Notes: generated by a model from the letters alone, not told the origin. A stretch of 64,000 bases of DNA from OLB9 sp041392785 (GCA_041392785.1 JAWKLK010000009.1:1-64000), one strand, 5' to 3'. Positions 1 to 8,710 are shown, counted from the stretch's first letter. A program made the numbers and translations.

Positions 1-885
1 GCCAACTACTCGAAAAACATCACTGTAGCTGATTTATCTGAATTAAGAAAACTTTTACTAAGGATTAATACCGCTTTTCCAAATGGCAATGACCCTTGGA
101 TGTGCATCCCTAAAGACACCGTTATCACAAATACATCTTATCCTTATACTGTTGCCAAATATCAATCCGTCACATTGACCAAAACTTATAAAGATTCAGT
201 CCATTTTATAGCTATAAAAAAAGGAGACATCAATAATTCGTATATCAATGACAATCATCAAAGTCTGCAATCCAGACAGTCCAAATACCAGACTGTATCA
301 GTAGTAAATAGCACAAAAAATGGAATAACTTACCTGAATTTTTCCTTTGAAAAAGATCTAAATTTGGATGGGTTTCAAATATTCATCAATGGTCTTGAAA
401 TTTCTGAAAATTACAAAATTGAATCGGTATTTGATGACTTAGAATACAACATCGACGACACAGCATTTCTTTGTATTGCACATAACAAAAAACCTATAGA
501 AATCAAGGCAGGTAATGTATTCCTTTCCATACCAGTGACTCACAAAGTATTGGGTTTAAACCTTGATAGTGAGTCAGAGATTTATATGAATTTAAGGTCG
601 TATAAGTTACAGCCTATTTTAAGAAATAGTAAGATAGGCCATTTTACTCTAGTGAATACCTTGGTCAATAACAATCAAATCCAGCTTAGATGTAGTGTCG
701 ACAACTGTCCTGCCTCCTACTCCATTTATAATAGCACAGGGAAAATCGTAACGTTTGGAAATATAGATAGTGCGGGTTACGATGATGTCTCAGAAATCTC
801 AATACCCATAATCCCTTCTGGCATATATGCATTGAAATTAGAATATGATGGAATAGTGCAATCCGAACTTTTTGTGGTGCCTTAG
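1..885 (+). CDS. Secreted dockerin-bearing protein, C-terminal part (5'-truncated by window edge)
   Basis: The frame is open from base 1 to a TAG stop at 883-885, so the gene starts outside the window. The first ~30 residues are a dockerin-like calcium-binding segment (VADLSELRKLLL). It closely resembles the dockerin of the 51.5-55.8 kb protein in this window (TADLSEIRKLIL). A cohesin-like or Ig-like beta-rich stretch follows, and the last ~80 residues (SIYNSTGKIVTFGNI ... GIYALKLEYDG) look like a divergent T9SS type A sorting domain. In this family the combination marks large proteins exported by T9SS and anchored or released at the surface. The product is inferred from the C-terminal end only. 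The gene converges on hldD with a 7-bp gap. Confidence 0.7.
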   Translation, partial: ANYSKNITVADLSELRKLLLRINTAFPNGNDPWMCIPKDTVITNTSYPYTVAKYQSVTLTKTYKDSVHFIAIKKGDINNSYINDNHQSLQSRQSKYQTVSVVNSTKNGITYLNFSFEKDLNLDGFQIFINGLEISENYKIESVFDDLEYNIDDTAFLCIAHNKKPIEIKAGNVFLSIPVTHKVLGLNLDSESEIYMNLRSYKLQPILRNSKIGHFTLVNTLVNNNQIQLRCSVDNCPASYSIYNSTGKIVTFGNIDSAGYDDVSEISIPIIPSGIYALKLEYDGIVQSELFVVP

Positions 886-892
886 TATTTAT

Positions 893-1864
893 TTAAAAAT
901 ATTTACTTTTCCTCAAATATTGGCGTACATAAGTATCTACACCATCTTCCAATGATGTGAATTTGGATGTGAATCCACTTTTACGTAATTTTTGCATTTC
1001 CGCTTCAGTAAAATACTGATAGGAATCTCTGATATCTATTGGTGTATCAATAAACTCAATATTCGGCTGCAAGTCTTTTGCCTTAAACACAGCTTGAGTC
1101 AGGTCCAAGAATGTTCTTGCTTTGCCAGTACCTACATTATAAATTCCGGATTCTATATCTTTGGAGTTTATCATATGTTCTAAAATATCCAAGACATCAT
1201 TGATATAGATAAAGTCTCTTTTTTGCTCACCATCATGAATACCTTTTTTATGCGATTTAAAAAGATTCATTTTTCCAGTTTTAGCTATTTGTTTATAAGC
1301 ATGAAACACCACTGATGCCATTCTCCCTTTGTGATACTCATTTGGACCATAAACATTAAAGAATTTACATCCTATCCATTTATCAGGTTTGATGTCTTGC
1401 TCCAAAATCCAAACATCGATATTTTGTTTTGAAATGGCATACGGATTGAGAGGTCGGAATGCCTGAACTTTACTATGGTCATCAGAAAACCCTAGGCTTC
1501 CATCACCATAAGTAGCAGCACTTGAAGCATAAATCAAAGGTATATTTCTAGAAGCACATACATTCCAAATACGTTTAGTATAGTGTACATTCAGCGTATC
1601 AAAAACATCGGTATCCATGAGCGTAGTATCAGTTCTAGCCCCCAAATGTATCACCACATCGATATGCTGAGTGGTTTTTTCAAACCAATCTAAAAAGATA
1701 TCTCTATGGACCCATTCTCGTACTTGCTTATTATCAGTATTATTATCCTTGTACTGCTTATAAAAATCATCAACAATGACGGTATCTTTGCCTAAACCCA
1801 GTGCATTAAGTCTTGACAGCATACAAGATCCAATAAATCCTGCGGCACCTGTAAGAATTATCAT
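893..1864 (-). CDS. hldD: ADP-L-glycero-D-manno-heptose 6-epimerase
   Basis: 323 aa, the usual length for HldD, an extended SDR-family epimerase. It converts ADP-D-glycero- to ADP-L-glycero-manno-heptose for the LPS inner core in the cytosol. Visible motifs are the Rossmann GxxGxxG at residues 6-12, the SSAAT serine/threonine region at ~114-118, the catalytic YxxxK (Y142, K146), and the HldD-type segments 'FFNVYGPNEYHKG' and 'QKRDFIYINDV'. The ATG at 1864 is preceded at only ~14 bp by a TACCTTTG promoter box, which leaves a very short leader. No other heptose or LPS genes are adjacent, so the gene is probably monocistronic. A plain UDP-sugar epimerase is less likely because of the HldD-specific segments. 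Confidence 0.93.
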   Translation of the reverse strand: MIILTGAAGFIGSCMLSRLNALGLGKDTVIVDDFYKQYKDNNTDNKQVREWVHRDIFLDWFEKTTQHIDVVIHLGARTDTTLMDTDVFDTLNVHYTKRIWNVCASRNIPLIYASSAATYGDGSLGFSDDHSKVQAFRPLNPYAISKQNIDVWILEQDIKPDKWIGCKFFNVYGPNEYHKGRMASVVFHAYKQIAKTGKMNLFKSHKKGIHDGEQKRDFIYINDVLDILEHMINSKDIESGIYNVGTGKARTFLDLTQAVFKAKDLQPNIEFIDTPIDIRDSYQYFTEAEMQKLRKSGFTSKFTSLEDGVDTYVRQYLRKSKYF

Positions 1865-1877
1865 ATTTAAATTTTCA

Positions 1878-1885
1878 CAAAGGTA
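1878..1885 (-). promoter_or_regulatory. -7 promoter box of hldD (TAnnTTTG)
   Basis: The minus strand reads TACCTTTG, matching the Bacteroidota -7 consensus. The predicted transcript start is ~1871, about 7 nt before the ATG. I see no clear TTTG at -33. Confidence 0.5.
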
Positions 1886-2361
1886 ATAAATATTCTAAAT
1901 CTGAATAATATTCATTATGTATTGATTTAAAGCACTTTAAGATGTTATATAGCACTATACAGCCTTTTAGAATAAACTTCCGAACACTCATTTTATGGAA
2001 TAGTCAAATCAAAATGCGTATAATAAACTATATACAAAAAACTGGTATACATCTCCATTATTATTTGGCAACAATTTGCAGATAATTCCTTATCCAGATG
2101 GTAATAGATAATACTTTCGGACATATATTATCTATTTTGCATTTACATTGCATACAAAGTATCCATCCTTGTATGAATCGCAATAGCAACATCAGGTTTA
2201 GGTTTTTTTATATTCATAAAATAGAACCTATTGTTATTATGTGTCTCCACAAAGACATGAATTTATGACCGCACTACATCCTGTACAAATACTCCTTGCA
2301 ATAGACACGTTACAATTCAAAATATCAAATATTTTCTGTCTGACTTTTATTAAAAAAACTG
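1886..2361. other. AT-rich intergenic region without a recognised gene
   Basis: This is the middle of the 611-bp gap between divergently transcribed hldD and the MBL-fold gene. It holds no convincing ORF, no tRNA-like cloverleaf and no strong hairpin with a T-run. Both gene ends have their own promoter-like box. Confidence 0.5.
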
Positions 2362-2369
2362 TATATTTG
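2362..2369 (+). promoter_or_regulatory. Candidate -7 box (TATATTTG) for the MBL-fold gene
   Basis: The sequence matches TAnnTTTG. The implied 5' UTR of ~100 nt is long compared with other genes in this window, so the assignment is weak. Confidence 0.35.
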
Positions 2370-2475
2370 TTGGGTACAAATGGTTGAATTTGAATTTTAT
2401 GCAATTTGTATCACTTTGTTATACAATTTATTACATTTATAAAACTTAATTTAACGCTTTTATTTAATAAGAATA

Positions 2476-3330
2476 ATGAAGATATCATCCATACAAACCG
2501 GTAAATTTAAACTCGATGGTGGTGCCATGTTTGGTGTGGTTCCAAAAAGGATGTGGAACAAATGGCACCCGGCAGATGAGGACAATATGTGTACATGGCA
2601 GATGCGTTGCCTCTTGATTCAGGATGGAAATAAAAACATTTTGATCGATACGGGTCTCGGGACAAAACAAGATGCAAAATTCAGATCGCACTTCTTACCC
2701 CATGAAGAGATAACATTTGATGTTGCACTAGCAAAACAAGGTCTAAAAACTGAAGATATCACTGATGTAATTATAACCCATTTTCATTTTGACCATGTAG
2801 GAGGAGCTGTCTCCAAGGACGCCAATGGTCACTTGATTCCAACATTTCCAAATGCTACTTACTGGTCTAATGCATCACATTATCAATGGGCTTTGCATCC
2901 AAATCCGCGGGAGGCAGCTTCTTTTCTTAAGGAGAATTTCGTGCCTTTGCGAGATCATGGAGTTTTAAAATTTATTGATGAAGTGGATGGCATAGCATGG
3001 TCTGACAATATAAAAATACATTTTGTTCACGGGCACACTCAGGCTATGATGCTGCCCCACATCACTTTGCCTAATGGCAAAACCCTTGTCTATTGTGCCG
3101 ACTTGGTTCCATCTCATCACCATGTACCCATCCCATATGTGATGGCCTATGACGTGAGACCATTAGAAACTCTCAAGGAGAAGTCAGCACTGTACGAACG
3201 CATCAATACACCAGACCATTTTTTGATATTTGAACACGATGAAACCGTTGAGGCAGGTACCTTAACTATAACAGAAAAAGGTAAAATTATTTTTGGAGAA
3301 CCTGTTTCTATTGATGCTATCTTACTTTAG
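2476..3330 (+). CDS. MBL-fold metallo-hydrolase
   Basis: 284 aa cytosolic protein of the metallo-beta-lactamase superfamily. The metal-binding HxHxDH motif is present as THFHFDH (H102, H104, D106, H107). Further ligands are likely in 'VHGHTQAMM' (~195), the CADLVPSHHH segment (~210) and the terminal 'FEHDE'. The family includes lactonases, glyoxalase-II-like enzymes and phosphodiesterases; the substrate cannot be told from sequence. No signal peptide is seen. It stands alone between hldD and rplS, and a shadow ORF on the opposite strand was ignored. Confidence 0.85.
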   Translation: MKISSIQTGKFKLDGGAMFGVVPKRMWNKWHPADEDNMCTWQMRCLLIQDGNKNILIDTGLGTKQDAKFRSHFLPHEEITFDVALAKQGLKTEDITDVIITHFHFDHVGGAVSKDANGHLIPTFPNATYWSNASHYQWALHPNPREAASFLKENFVPLRDHGVLKFIDEVDGIAWSDNIKIHFVHGHTQAMMLPHITLPNGKTLVYCADLVPSHHHVPIPYVMAYDVRPLETLKEKSALYERINTPDHFLIFEHDETVEAGTLTITEKGKIIFGEPVSIDAILL

Positions 3331-3437
3331 AACACGTATTTTTACTCATTTTCGAAGAAGTTAAAGAAATTTAGATTAAAATATGAGACAATCTAAAAAC
3401 TTTTTTCAAAATATTAATCTGATATTAAAATAATATG

Positions 3438-3445
3438 TATTTTTG
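3438..3445 (+). promoter_or_regulatory. -7 promoter box of rplS (TATTTTTG), decides the start codon
   Basis: This TAnnTTTG box overlaps the TTG at 3443, which would otherwise be the most upstream possible start. Transcription should begin near 3450, so translation must start downstream at ATG 3482. Confidence 0.6.
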
Positions 3446-3481
3446 CGCTCCAATTTTTTAAATGCGTTTAAATTTCTGAAG

Positions 3482-3844
3482 ATGAGCCTTATACAGTATG
3501 TCCACGAACAATTGACTCCAAAGAAAGATCTTCCTTCTTTTCGTCCTGGAGATAACATTGCCGTAAATTATAGAATTATTGAAGGTAATAAAGAAAGAAT
3601 TCAGGTTTTTAGAGGTGATGTCATCCAAATCAAAGGTACTGGTTCTACTAAGACTTTTACTGTTAGAAAAATTTCTAATGGCGTTGGAGTAGAAAGGATC
3701 ATTCCCTTTTTATCACCTGCAATCGCTTCTATTGATGTATTAAAGAGAGGTAAAGTCAGACGTGCCAAATTATACTACCTTAGAAGTCTTACTGGTAAAA
3801 AAGCCAAAATCAAAGAGCGTCGTTATACTGCTCCACAAGCCTAG
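3482..3844 (+). CDS. rplS: 50S ribosomal protein L19
   Basis: 120 aa, a standard length for bL19, which sits at the 30S/50S interface of the ribosome. Characteristic L19 segments are 'FRPGDNIAVNYRI', 'ERIQVFRGDVI', 'FTVRKISNGVGVER' and the basic C-terminal 'RRAKLYYLR' / 'KKAKIKERR'. I chose ATG 3482 because the longer reading from TTG 3443 starts inside the promoter box and adds 13 residues not found in L19. An imperfect hairpin with a T-rich tail follows, and purN converges from the other side. Confidence 0.97.
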   Translation: MSLIQYVHEQLTPKKDLPSFRPGDNIAVNYRIIEGNKERIQVFRGDVIQIKGTGSTKTFTVRKISNGVGVERIIPFLSPAIASIDVLKRGKVRRAKLYYLRSLTGKKAKIKERRYTAPQA

Positions 3845-3868
3845 TCAATGTTTCTTAATAAATAATAT

Positions 3869-3909
3869 AGGTCATCATGGTTATATCCTTGGTGGCCTTT
3901 ATATTTTTA
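3869..3909 (+). terminator. Probable terminator after rplS
   Basis: A 9-bp stem with two G-T pairs (AGGTCATCA / TGGTGGCCT) and a 12-nt loop is followed by TTTATATTTTT. It lies between the convergent rplS and purN. Confidence 0.5.
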
Positions 3910-3920
3910 ATTATGGATGA

Positions 3921-4502
3921 CTACGTGTTAATATCAATTCCAAGAAAGTGCTTCTCAATAACTGTGGCGAAAAACTTATGCTCTAATGCCAAAACACCTT
4001 TAGCAATTTCTGAGGCAGTCCAATTGGGTTTTATAGGACAAACTGCTTGAAACAATATCCTGCCTTCATCATATACTTCATTTACTATATGAATGGTCAT
4101 ACCACTGATCTTCTCATTGTTTGAATACACCGCATCATGCACATGCATACCATACATACCTTTGCCTCCGTACTTTGGTAATAAAGAAGGGTGAATATTG
4201 ATGATTTTATCCGGATAAGATTTTATCAATTCATCGGGTATTTTCAGTAGATAACCAGCCAAAATAATACCGTCAATATTTCTTTCATTGAGTAAATTAT
4301 AGAGAAATTCACCATTCATCAATTGCTTTTTAGATAAGCATATGGATTCGATATGATAATTTTTCCCTATTGATATTACACCAGAATCTGGATTATTGGT
4401 AATGAATAGTTCTATTTGAATCTGCTTGTGCCCATAAAAATGCTTTGTAATTCTTTCAGCATTGCTGCCTCCTCCCGAGGCAAAAATGGCTAGACTTACC
4501 AT
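3921..4502 (-). CDS. purN: Phosphoribosylglycinamide formyltransferase 1
   Basis: 193 aa, the usual length of PurN, which transfers a formyl group from 10-formyl-THF to GAR in de novo purine synthesis. Visible features are the phosphate-binding ASGGGSN (8-14), the folate-site 'NIHPSLLPKYGGKGMYG' with catalytic N102 and H104, and the catalytic Asp in 'VYDEGRIL' (D145). It starts 6 bp after the stop of the broken DUF4835 gene and appears to be the last gene of the bamD operon. ATG 4502 gives the canonical N-terminus. Confidence 0.95.
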   Translation of the reverse strand: MVSLAIFASGGGSNAERITKHFYGHKQIQIELFITNNPDSGVISIGKNYHIESICLSKKQLMNGEFLYNLLNERNIDGIILAGYLLKIPDELIKSYPDKIINIHPSLLPKYGGKGMYGMHVHDAVYSNNEKISGMTIHIVNEVYDEGRILFQAVCPIKPNWTASEIAKGVLALEHKFFATVIEKHFLGIDINT

Positions 4503-4508
4503 TTAATA

Positions 4509-5408
4509 CTATTGTTCAAGCTTTTGGTAATAATTTCTTTTGTTTGGATCAATTTCAAGCATGATGTCTCTCACTTTGGATTTTTGTCCTCGATCAGCAC
4601 CAAGAAAAATCTCCACAATTTCATTTGTCTTTGCATCCGAAAATCCATTAATTATCATACTATTCGGAGATTCATTATTGGCAACTCCCATAGCTGTAAG
4701 TGCACTCAATATGACCGCCCTACTCCTTTCTGGTTCTTGATACATATTATCCAACCCCAATCTATGATACTCATAAAATGCCTGCCTATATTGCTTCAAT
4801 TCAGATTTGAAAAAGTTTTCTACTAGATAAATCATTTCTAAAAAAGTATTCCAGCCAAATTACTCCAACCTTTCAGTATTGACACCACCTGAAATCACTA
4901 CATTCACCAATTCTTGTGCCTTCATAGAGTTTCCACCTCCGTTCTTAAACGATTCCTCATCTAATCCTATTGACACATAAGCATAATAGCTCAATAATGT
5001 AGACAATTGATCATATAAAATATTAGTTGTCTTTTGCAGTGGAAATAAGCCATTATACGTAAAGGTCACTTGCTTATCTATAATACTCAAAATCTGTGTA
5101 CTATAATTCGATTTATATACTGGCCGCTCTGTTTTTACTACTAATTCAGCTCGATAAGAATTCAATGTTGCTTCCTCAACAATAGTCATTTGGATAGTGC
5201 CTTTAATTTTTTCAAAGTCTTCATAGTAGTTGTCAGTCCAAACAGTATTATTCAAAAAATCCTTCATATTCCTTTCCATAGTCTGTATAAAGGATGGATC
5301 TGACAAAAGCTTCACTTGTGCCACTACTTTTACATCAAATTTCAACTCTTGGGCGCTCGTAACATTCCAAATTAATAGAAAAAAGATTAATATAACAGAG
5401 TATCGCAT
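4509..5408 (-). pseudogene. DUF4835 family secreted protein, interrupted by an in-frame TAA
   Basis: Two ORFs in the same frame (4860-5408, 182 aa; 4509-4835, 108 aa) together make one DUF4835 protein of about 298 codons, the normal length of that Bacteroidota family. The first part has a signal peptide ending in SAQ and the typical 'FLNNTVWTDNYYE' and 'PVYKSNYSTQIL' segments. The second holds 'YLVENFF', 'FYEYHRLGLDNMY' and 'DPNKRNYYQKLEQ'. The reading stops at TAA 4860-4862. Around the stop the three frames each hold plausible family pieces, which fits two compensating indels rather than a true nonsense mutation. Its place downstream of coaBC is conserved in the phylum. The function of DUF4835 is unknown. 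Confidence 0.8.
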
Positions 5409-5411
5409 ACT

Positions 5412-6610
5412 TTATTTAATTTTTTGAATATAATTTATAACATCTATAGCCACATCAGATTTTGATTTTAATCCAAATGGCACCCTATTACCAGCTCTAT
5501 CTAAGATAGTGATTTTATTTGTATCCACTTGAAAAACCTACCCTTTATCTTGCAATGAATTTAAAACGATAAAATCGAAGTTTTTCTTGTTTAATTTTTC
5601 AAAAGCATACTGATCAGCATTATTCGTCTCCAATGCAAACCCAATAATTAACTGACCTTTTGTTTTTTTTGACTCCAAGCGCCGTTAACACCTATTGTTT
5701 TGGTAAGATGAATATCCAAGGTTGATTCCGCTTTTTTAATTTTGACATCAGAGTGCAAGTGCAGGTTTGTAATCTGCTACTGCAGCAGAAAGTATGACAA
5801 TATCAGATCTTCCATAAAATAAGCCTCCACTGCTTCATACATTGACTGAGCATTGGTCACAGGTATCACCTTGTAGGGTTTTGTGGAAACATCCATTTGA
5901 CTTGGTCCTAAAATAAGTACAACGTCCGCCCCTCTTTTCTGACATTCGTCAGCAATGGCAATACCCATTTTTCCACTACTCCTATTGCCTATGAATCTTA
6001 CAGGATCTATATCTTCATAAGTCGGTCCCGCAGTAATCAATACATGCATGCCGTCCAAGTCAGGAGTGTGTGTTCTATTAAAAAACGTAACAACATGGTT
6101 CAAAATAGTCTCAGGCTCTGCCATGCGCCCCATTCCTATCAATCCACTTGCCAATTCACCTTTCTCTGCAGGAATTATAATATTTTTGTGGGATTGCAAC
6201 TTTTCCAAATTGGTTTTTACAGTTTGATGTGCATACATATCTAGATCCATTGCAGGAGCTACCATAATAGGGCAACGTGTAGAATAATATGTAAGAGTCA
6301 AAAGATTATCCGCCAATCCATTTGCCAATTTCGCTAAAGTATTGGCAGTCAAAGGTGCGATCAAGATAAGATCTGCCCAAGCACCAAGTTCTACATGATT
6401 ATTCCATTGCTCATCATCAATAGCTTCAATCCAGACAGGATGTTTTGACAAGGTAGCCAATGTCAAAGGTGCAATAAATTTAGTAGCGGCGGGTGTCATG
6501 ATGACACGCACCGAGGCTCCTTCCTTGACAAGAAGTCGGCATAAAATAGCAGATTTATATGCTGCAATACCTCCCGTAATGCCAAGTAAGATCTTTTTGC
6601 CTTTAAGCAT
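5412..6610 (-). pseudogene. coaBC: CoaBC (PPC decarboxylase / phosphopantothenate-cysteine ligase), several frameshifts
   Basis: This is the bifunctional coenzyme A enzyme; the total span of ~399 codons equals a normal CoaBC. The N-terminal flavoprotein decarboxylase is intact (GGIAAYKS 13-20, 'HVELGAWADLI', 'APAMDLDMY'), followed by the start of the ligase domain ('VLITAGPTYEDIDPVRFIGN', 'SSGKMG'). The main ORF ends at 5777 with 'LILSYFLLQ'. The ligase then continues in other frames: SDIVILSAAVADYKPA, then HSDVKIKKAESTLDIHL, then LIIGFALETNNADQYAFEKL, then VDTNKITILDRAGNRVPFGL. I count three frameshifts (near 5795, 5762 and 5672) and one in-frame TAG near 5540. Nearly all can be repaired by one base in a homopolymer. 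The enzyme is normally essential, so sequencing error is likelier than decay. Confidence 0.88.
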
Positions 6611-6626
6611 GGCGTTCAGAACTTTA

Positions 6627-6980
6627 TTATTCTTCAGTCTGTGGCAAGAACTCTTTGTACTCGTAAGTCAAGTCATTATTAGTGAATTCTTGCGTAGCAA
6701 TCACTGATGGACTCGGCAATCTTTCATAGAATTTGCTGATTTCAATCTGTTCCTTATTTTCCAATATCTCCTCAATAGTCTCAGATGTGGTAGCGAATTC
6801 ATTGAGTTTACCATGCAATTCTGACTTCAAATCCACTGAGATTTGTTCAGCTCTTTTGCTCATTACAGCAATAGACTCATAAATATTTCCTGTTTTGGCG
6901 GCAAGGTCTTTGATATCTTGTGCTTTTACATTTGGATCCAGACCCTGTACTTTTGTTTTTATATCAGAACTCATATGCAA
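6627..6980 (-). CDS. rpoZ: RNA polymerase omega-like (Rpb6 family) protein
   Basis: 117 aa, matching the Bacteroidota-type omega subunit, which assists RNA polymerase assembly. Recognisable segments are 'AKTGNIYESIAVMSKRAEQI' and 'NKEQIEISKFYERLPSPSVIATQEF'. The gene sits directly between bamD (its start follows bamD's stop without a gap) and coaBC (16 bp), the gene order usual for this phylum. The cytosolic role is inferred from family and position. Confidence 0.85.
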   Translation of the reverse strand: MHMSSDIKTKVQGLDPNVKAQDIKDLAAKTGNIYESIAVMSKRAEQISVDLKSELHGKLNEFATTSETIEEILENKEQIEISKFYERLPSPSVIATQEFTNNDLTYEYKEFLPQTEE

Positions 6981-7772
6981 TTATACATTTAATTGTTTAA
7001 TAATTTGTTTTTGTATATCCGATACATCGTTCTTGTATTTTGATGTTGGATGTTTTTTATTGAAAGTTTGGATATTGTCTAAAGCTATTTGGTATCTCTC
7101 CTTTCTCTTTTCAGCAATACTTTTGTCTGCAAGTTCATATGAAGATTTTATAATTAAATATCTTATTTCCTCAGCCCGTTTTGTTTCAGGAAAATCTTTT
7201 AGTGTATTTTGGAATGAAACCACAGCAGATTCATATGACCCTATCTTAAAATATAAGCTTCCCTGCTCAAAAGACTTCTGTTCCAATTTTTTACGCAAAT
7301 CATCAATGATTGTATTTGCATCATTGACTTTAGGATCGGTAGGATATTTGTTTATGAATTGCTCAAATCCTTCGATAGCTTTAATCGTATTGGTTTGATC
7401 CAATTTATAATTTGGCGAAAGTTTGAAATTGGAATATGCTGCCATGAAATCAGCAAGAGATTGTTTATCACTGGAGGTAAAAGTCGTAGCATAATTCTTG
7501 AAATATGTCGCAGCCAAAATATAATCACCTATTTGGTAATGGGCATCCGCATAGTTATAAAATAATTGCTCTGCCTCCTTTTTCCCTCTATAAAATTGTA
7601 TAATAATGTCATACAATGCAATGGCTTTATCATAAGCCTCCTCTTCATAATACTTGTTGGCAGCAGCAAAGATTTTTTCAGGTTGATTACTGTTGCGCAA
7701 AGTTTCGAATTGTGATTTACAACTCAACAATCCAACCATAAGTATAATAAAAAAATATATATGTACCCTCAT
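6981..7772 (-). CDS. bamD: Outer membrane assembly lipoprotein BamD
   Basis: 263 aa, the usual BamD/YfiO length. It is the essential lipoprotein of the BAM complex that inserts beta-barrels into the outer membrane. The N-terminus is a lipoprotein signal with the lipobox-like 'MVGLLSC' (Cys ~18). TPR-like helical repeats follow: 'AANKYYEEEAYDKAIALYD', 'QLFYNYADAHYQIGDYILA', 'FKIGSYESAVVSFQNTLKDF'. It is the first gene of an operon with rpoZ, coaBC, DUF4835 and purN. A TAACTTTG box lies only 8 bp upstream of the ATG, so the mRNA would be leaderless or almost so. Confidence 0.92.
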   Translation of the reverse strand: MRVHIYFFIILMVGLLSCKSQFETLRNSNQPEKIFAAANKYYEEEAYDKAIALYDIIIQFYRGKKEAEQLFYNYADAHYQIGDYILAATYFKNYATTFTSSDKQSLADFMAAYSNFKLSPNYKLDQTNTIKAIEGFEQFINKYPTDPKVNDANTIIDDLRKKLEQKSFEQGSLYFKIGSYESAVVSFQNTLKDFPETKRAEEIRYLIIKSSYELADKSIAEKRKERYQIALDNIQTFNKKHPTSKYKNDVSDIQKQIIKQLNV

Positions 7773-7779
7773 AAGTGCG

Positions 7780-7787
7780 CAAAGTTA
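7780..7787 (-). promoter_or_regulatory. -7 box of the bamD operon (TAACTTTG)
   Basis: The minus strand matches TAnnTTTG. The start codon begins at 7772, 7-8 nt from the end of the box, about where transcription should start, which implies a leaderless or nearly leaderless message. Confidence 0.5.
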
Positions 7788-8239
7788 CAAAAAATATAGA
7801 TTTCCTTGGGATTTTTACCAAGTTAATACGAATAAATACTTTTGGAACAACTATCCAATGTCTACCTAATCCTGTCATAAACGAAATATTGTTACGAATG
7901 TATATGTATCACTGAAAGTTTAACCAAAAATTATAGAATTTTACAAGCATGTTTAATGATAACATCCTTGAATTCAAAACAAAATATATTAAAAAAGTTG
8001 ATATTAATAATTTATCAAATGTATTGTAATCTATGAATGAATTCAATGTAAAATTTTATCAAATTATCGGCATAAGACGTAGAATAACATTCAGAAATTG
8101 TATCTATCCTCACACTTTCTTTCTAAAAGTGTTAATGTTATAATAAATTTGAAAATCTTGAAATATTATTTGGAAAATTAGCATTACTTTTACATTCTAA
8201 ATGTAATCAATTAAATTTTAAAAAATCAATCGTTTAAAC
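7788..8239. other. AT-rich intergenic region
   Basis: About 450 bp between the divergent bamD and the Cys-rich protein gene. I see no ORF, tRNA or stable hairpin. It probably carries the promoter of the 8240 gene, but no exact TAnnTTTG box stands out. Confidence 0.45.
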
Positions 8240-8710
8240 ATGAGACAATTTTTGTTTTTATTAAGTTTTGTACTTTTAGGAGCTATGACTGCAAATGCTC
8301 AGTGCAGTAAATCAGCATCAAAAGCATGTTGCGCTTCTAAAAAATCTACTTCTACTTCAGCTACTACGTCTACTGATGCCACTTCTGTAGCATCTTATGT
8401 TATGGAAGCTGATAAAGCTGCTGAAGGTAATGTAAATATCGAAAAGAGAGTTTGTGAAAAATCAGGTAGTGTTTCTTACTTCGAAAAATCTGTGTGTCCT
8501 GATTCAGGAAATGTATCATGGAATGAAGTAAAATATGACCTTGATAAAAAATCTTTTACTAGAGTAGCTTCTGCTTCTATGGATAAATCTGAAGATGCTC
8601 CACAAACTACAACTAAGGCTTGTGCAGGTCAGAAAGATGAGAAAGCTTGTAGCAAGAAATCAAAAGAATGTTGTAAAAAAGATGGCGCTAAATGTGCTAA
8701 AAAAGCGTAA
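8240..8710 (+). CDS. Small secreted Cys/Lys-rich protein of unknown function
   Basis: 156 aa; I do not recognise a family. The signal peptide (MRQFLFLLSFVLLGAMTANAQ) predicts export. The mature part starts with a Cys-rich segment (CSKSASKACCASKK), then a Ser/Thr-rich linker. A central domain follows (VCEKSGSVSYFEKSVCPDSGNVSW) with two spaced, similar 'C..SG.VS' units. It ends in a Lys/Cys tail ('KACSKKSKECCKKDGAKCAKK'). Twelve cysteines in a small secreted protein suggest metal binding or disulfides; this is inference. The gene is monocistronic, with a strong terminator 20 bp downstream. Confidence 0.75.
   Translation: MRQFLFLLSFVLLGAMTANAQCSKSASKACCASKKSTSTSATTSTDATSVASYVMEADKAAEGNVNIEKRVCEKSGSVSYFEKSVCPDSGNVSWNEVKYDLDKKSFTRVASASMDKSEDAPQTTTKACAGQKDEKACSKKSKECCKKDGAKCAKKA

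Noticed and set aside
1886..2475. Possible tRNA or riboswitch in the hldD/MBL gap
   Set aside because: No T-arm-like GGTTCGAATC, no cloverleaf pairing and no terminator-type hairpin were found.
6895..7398. A 167-codon ORF opposite bamD
   Set aside because: It is fully antisense to a well-supported gene and shows no family features.
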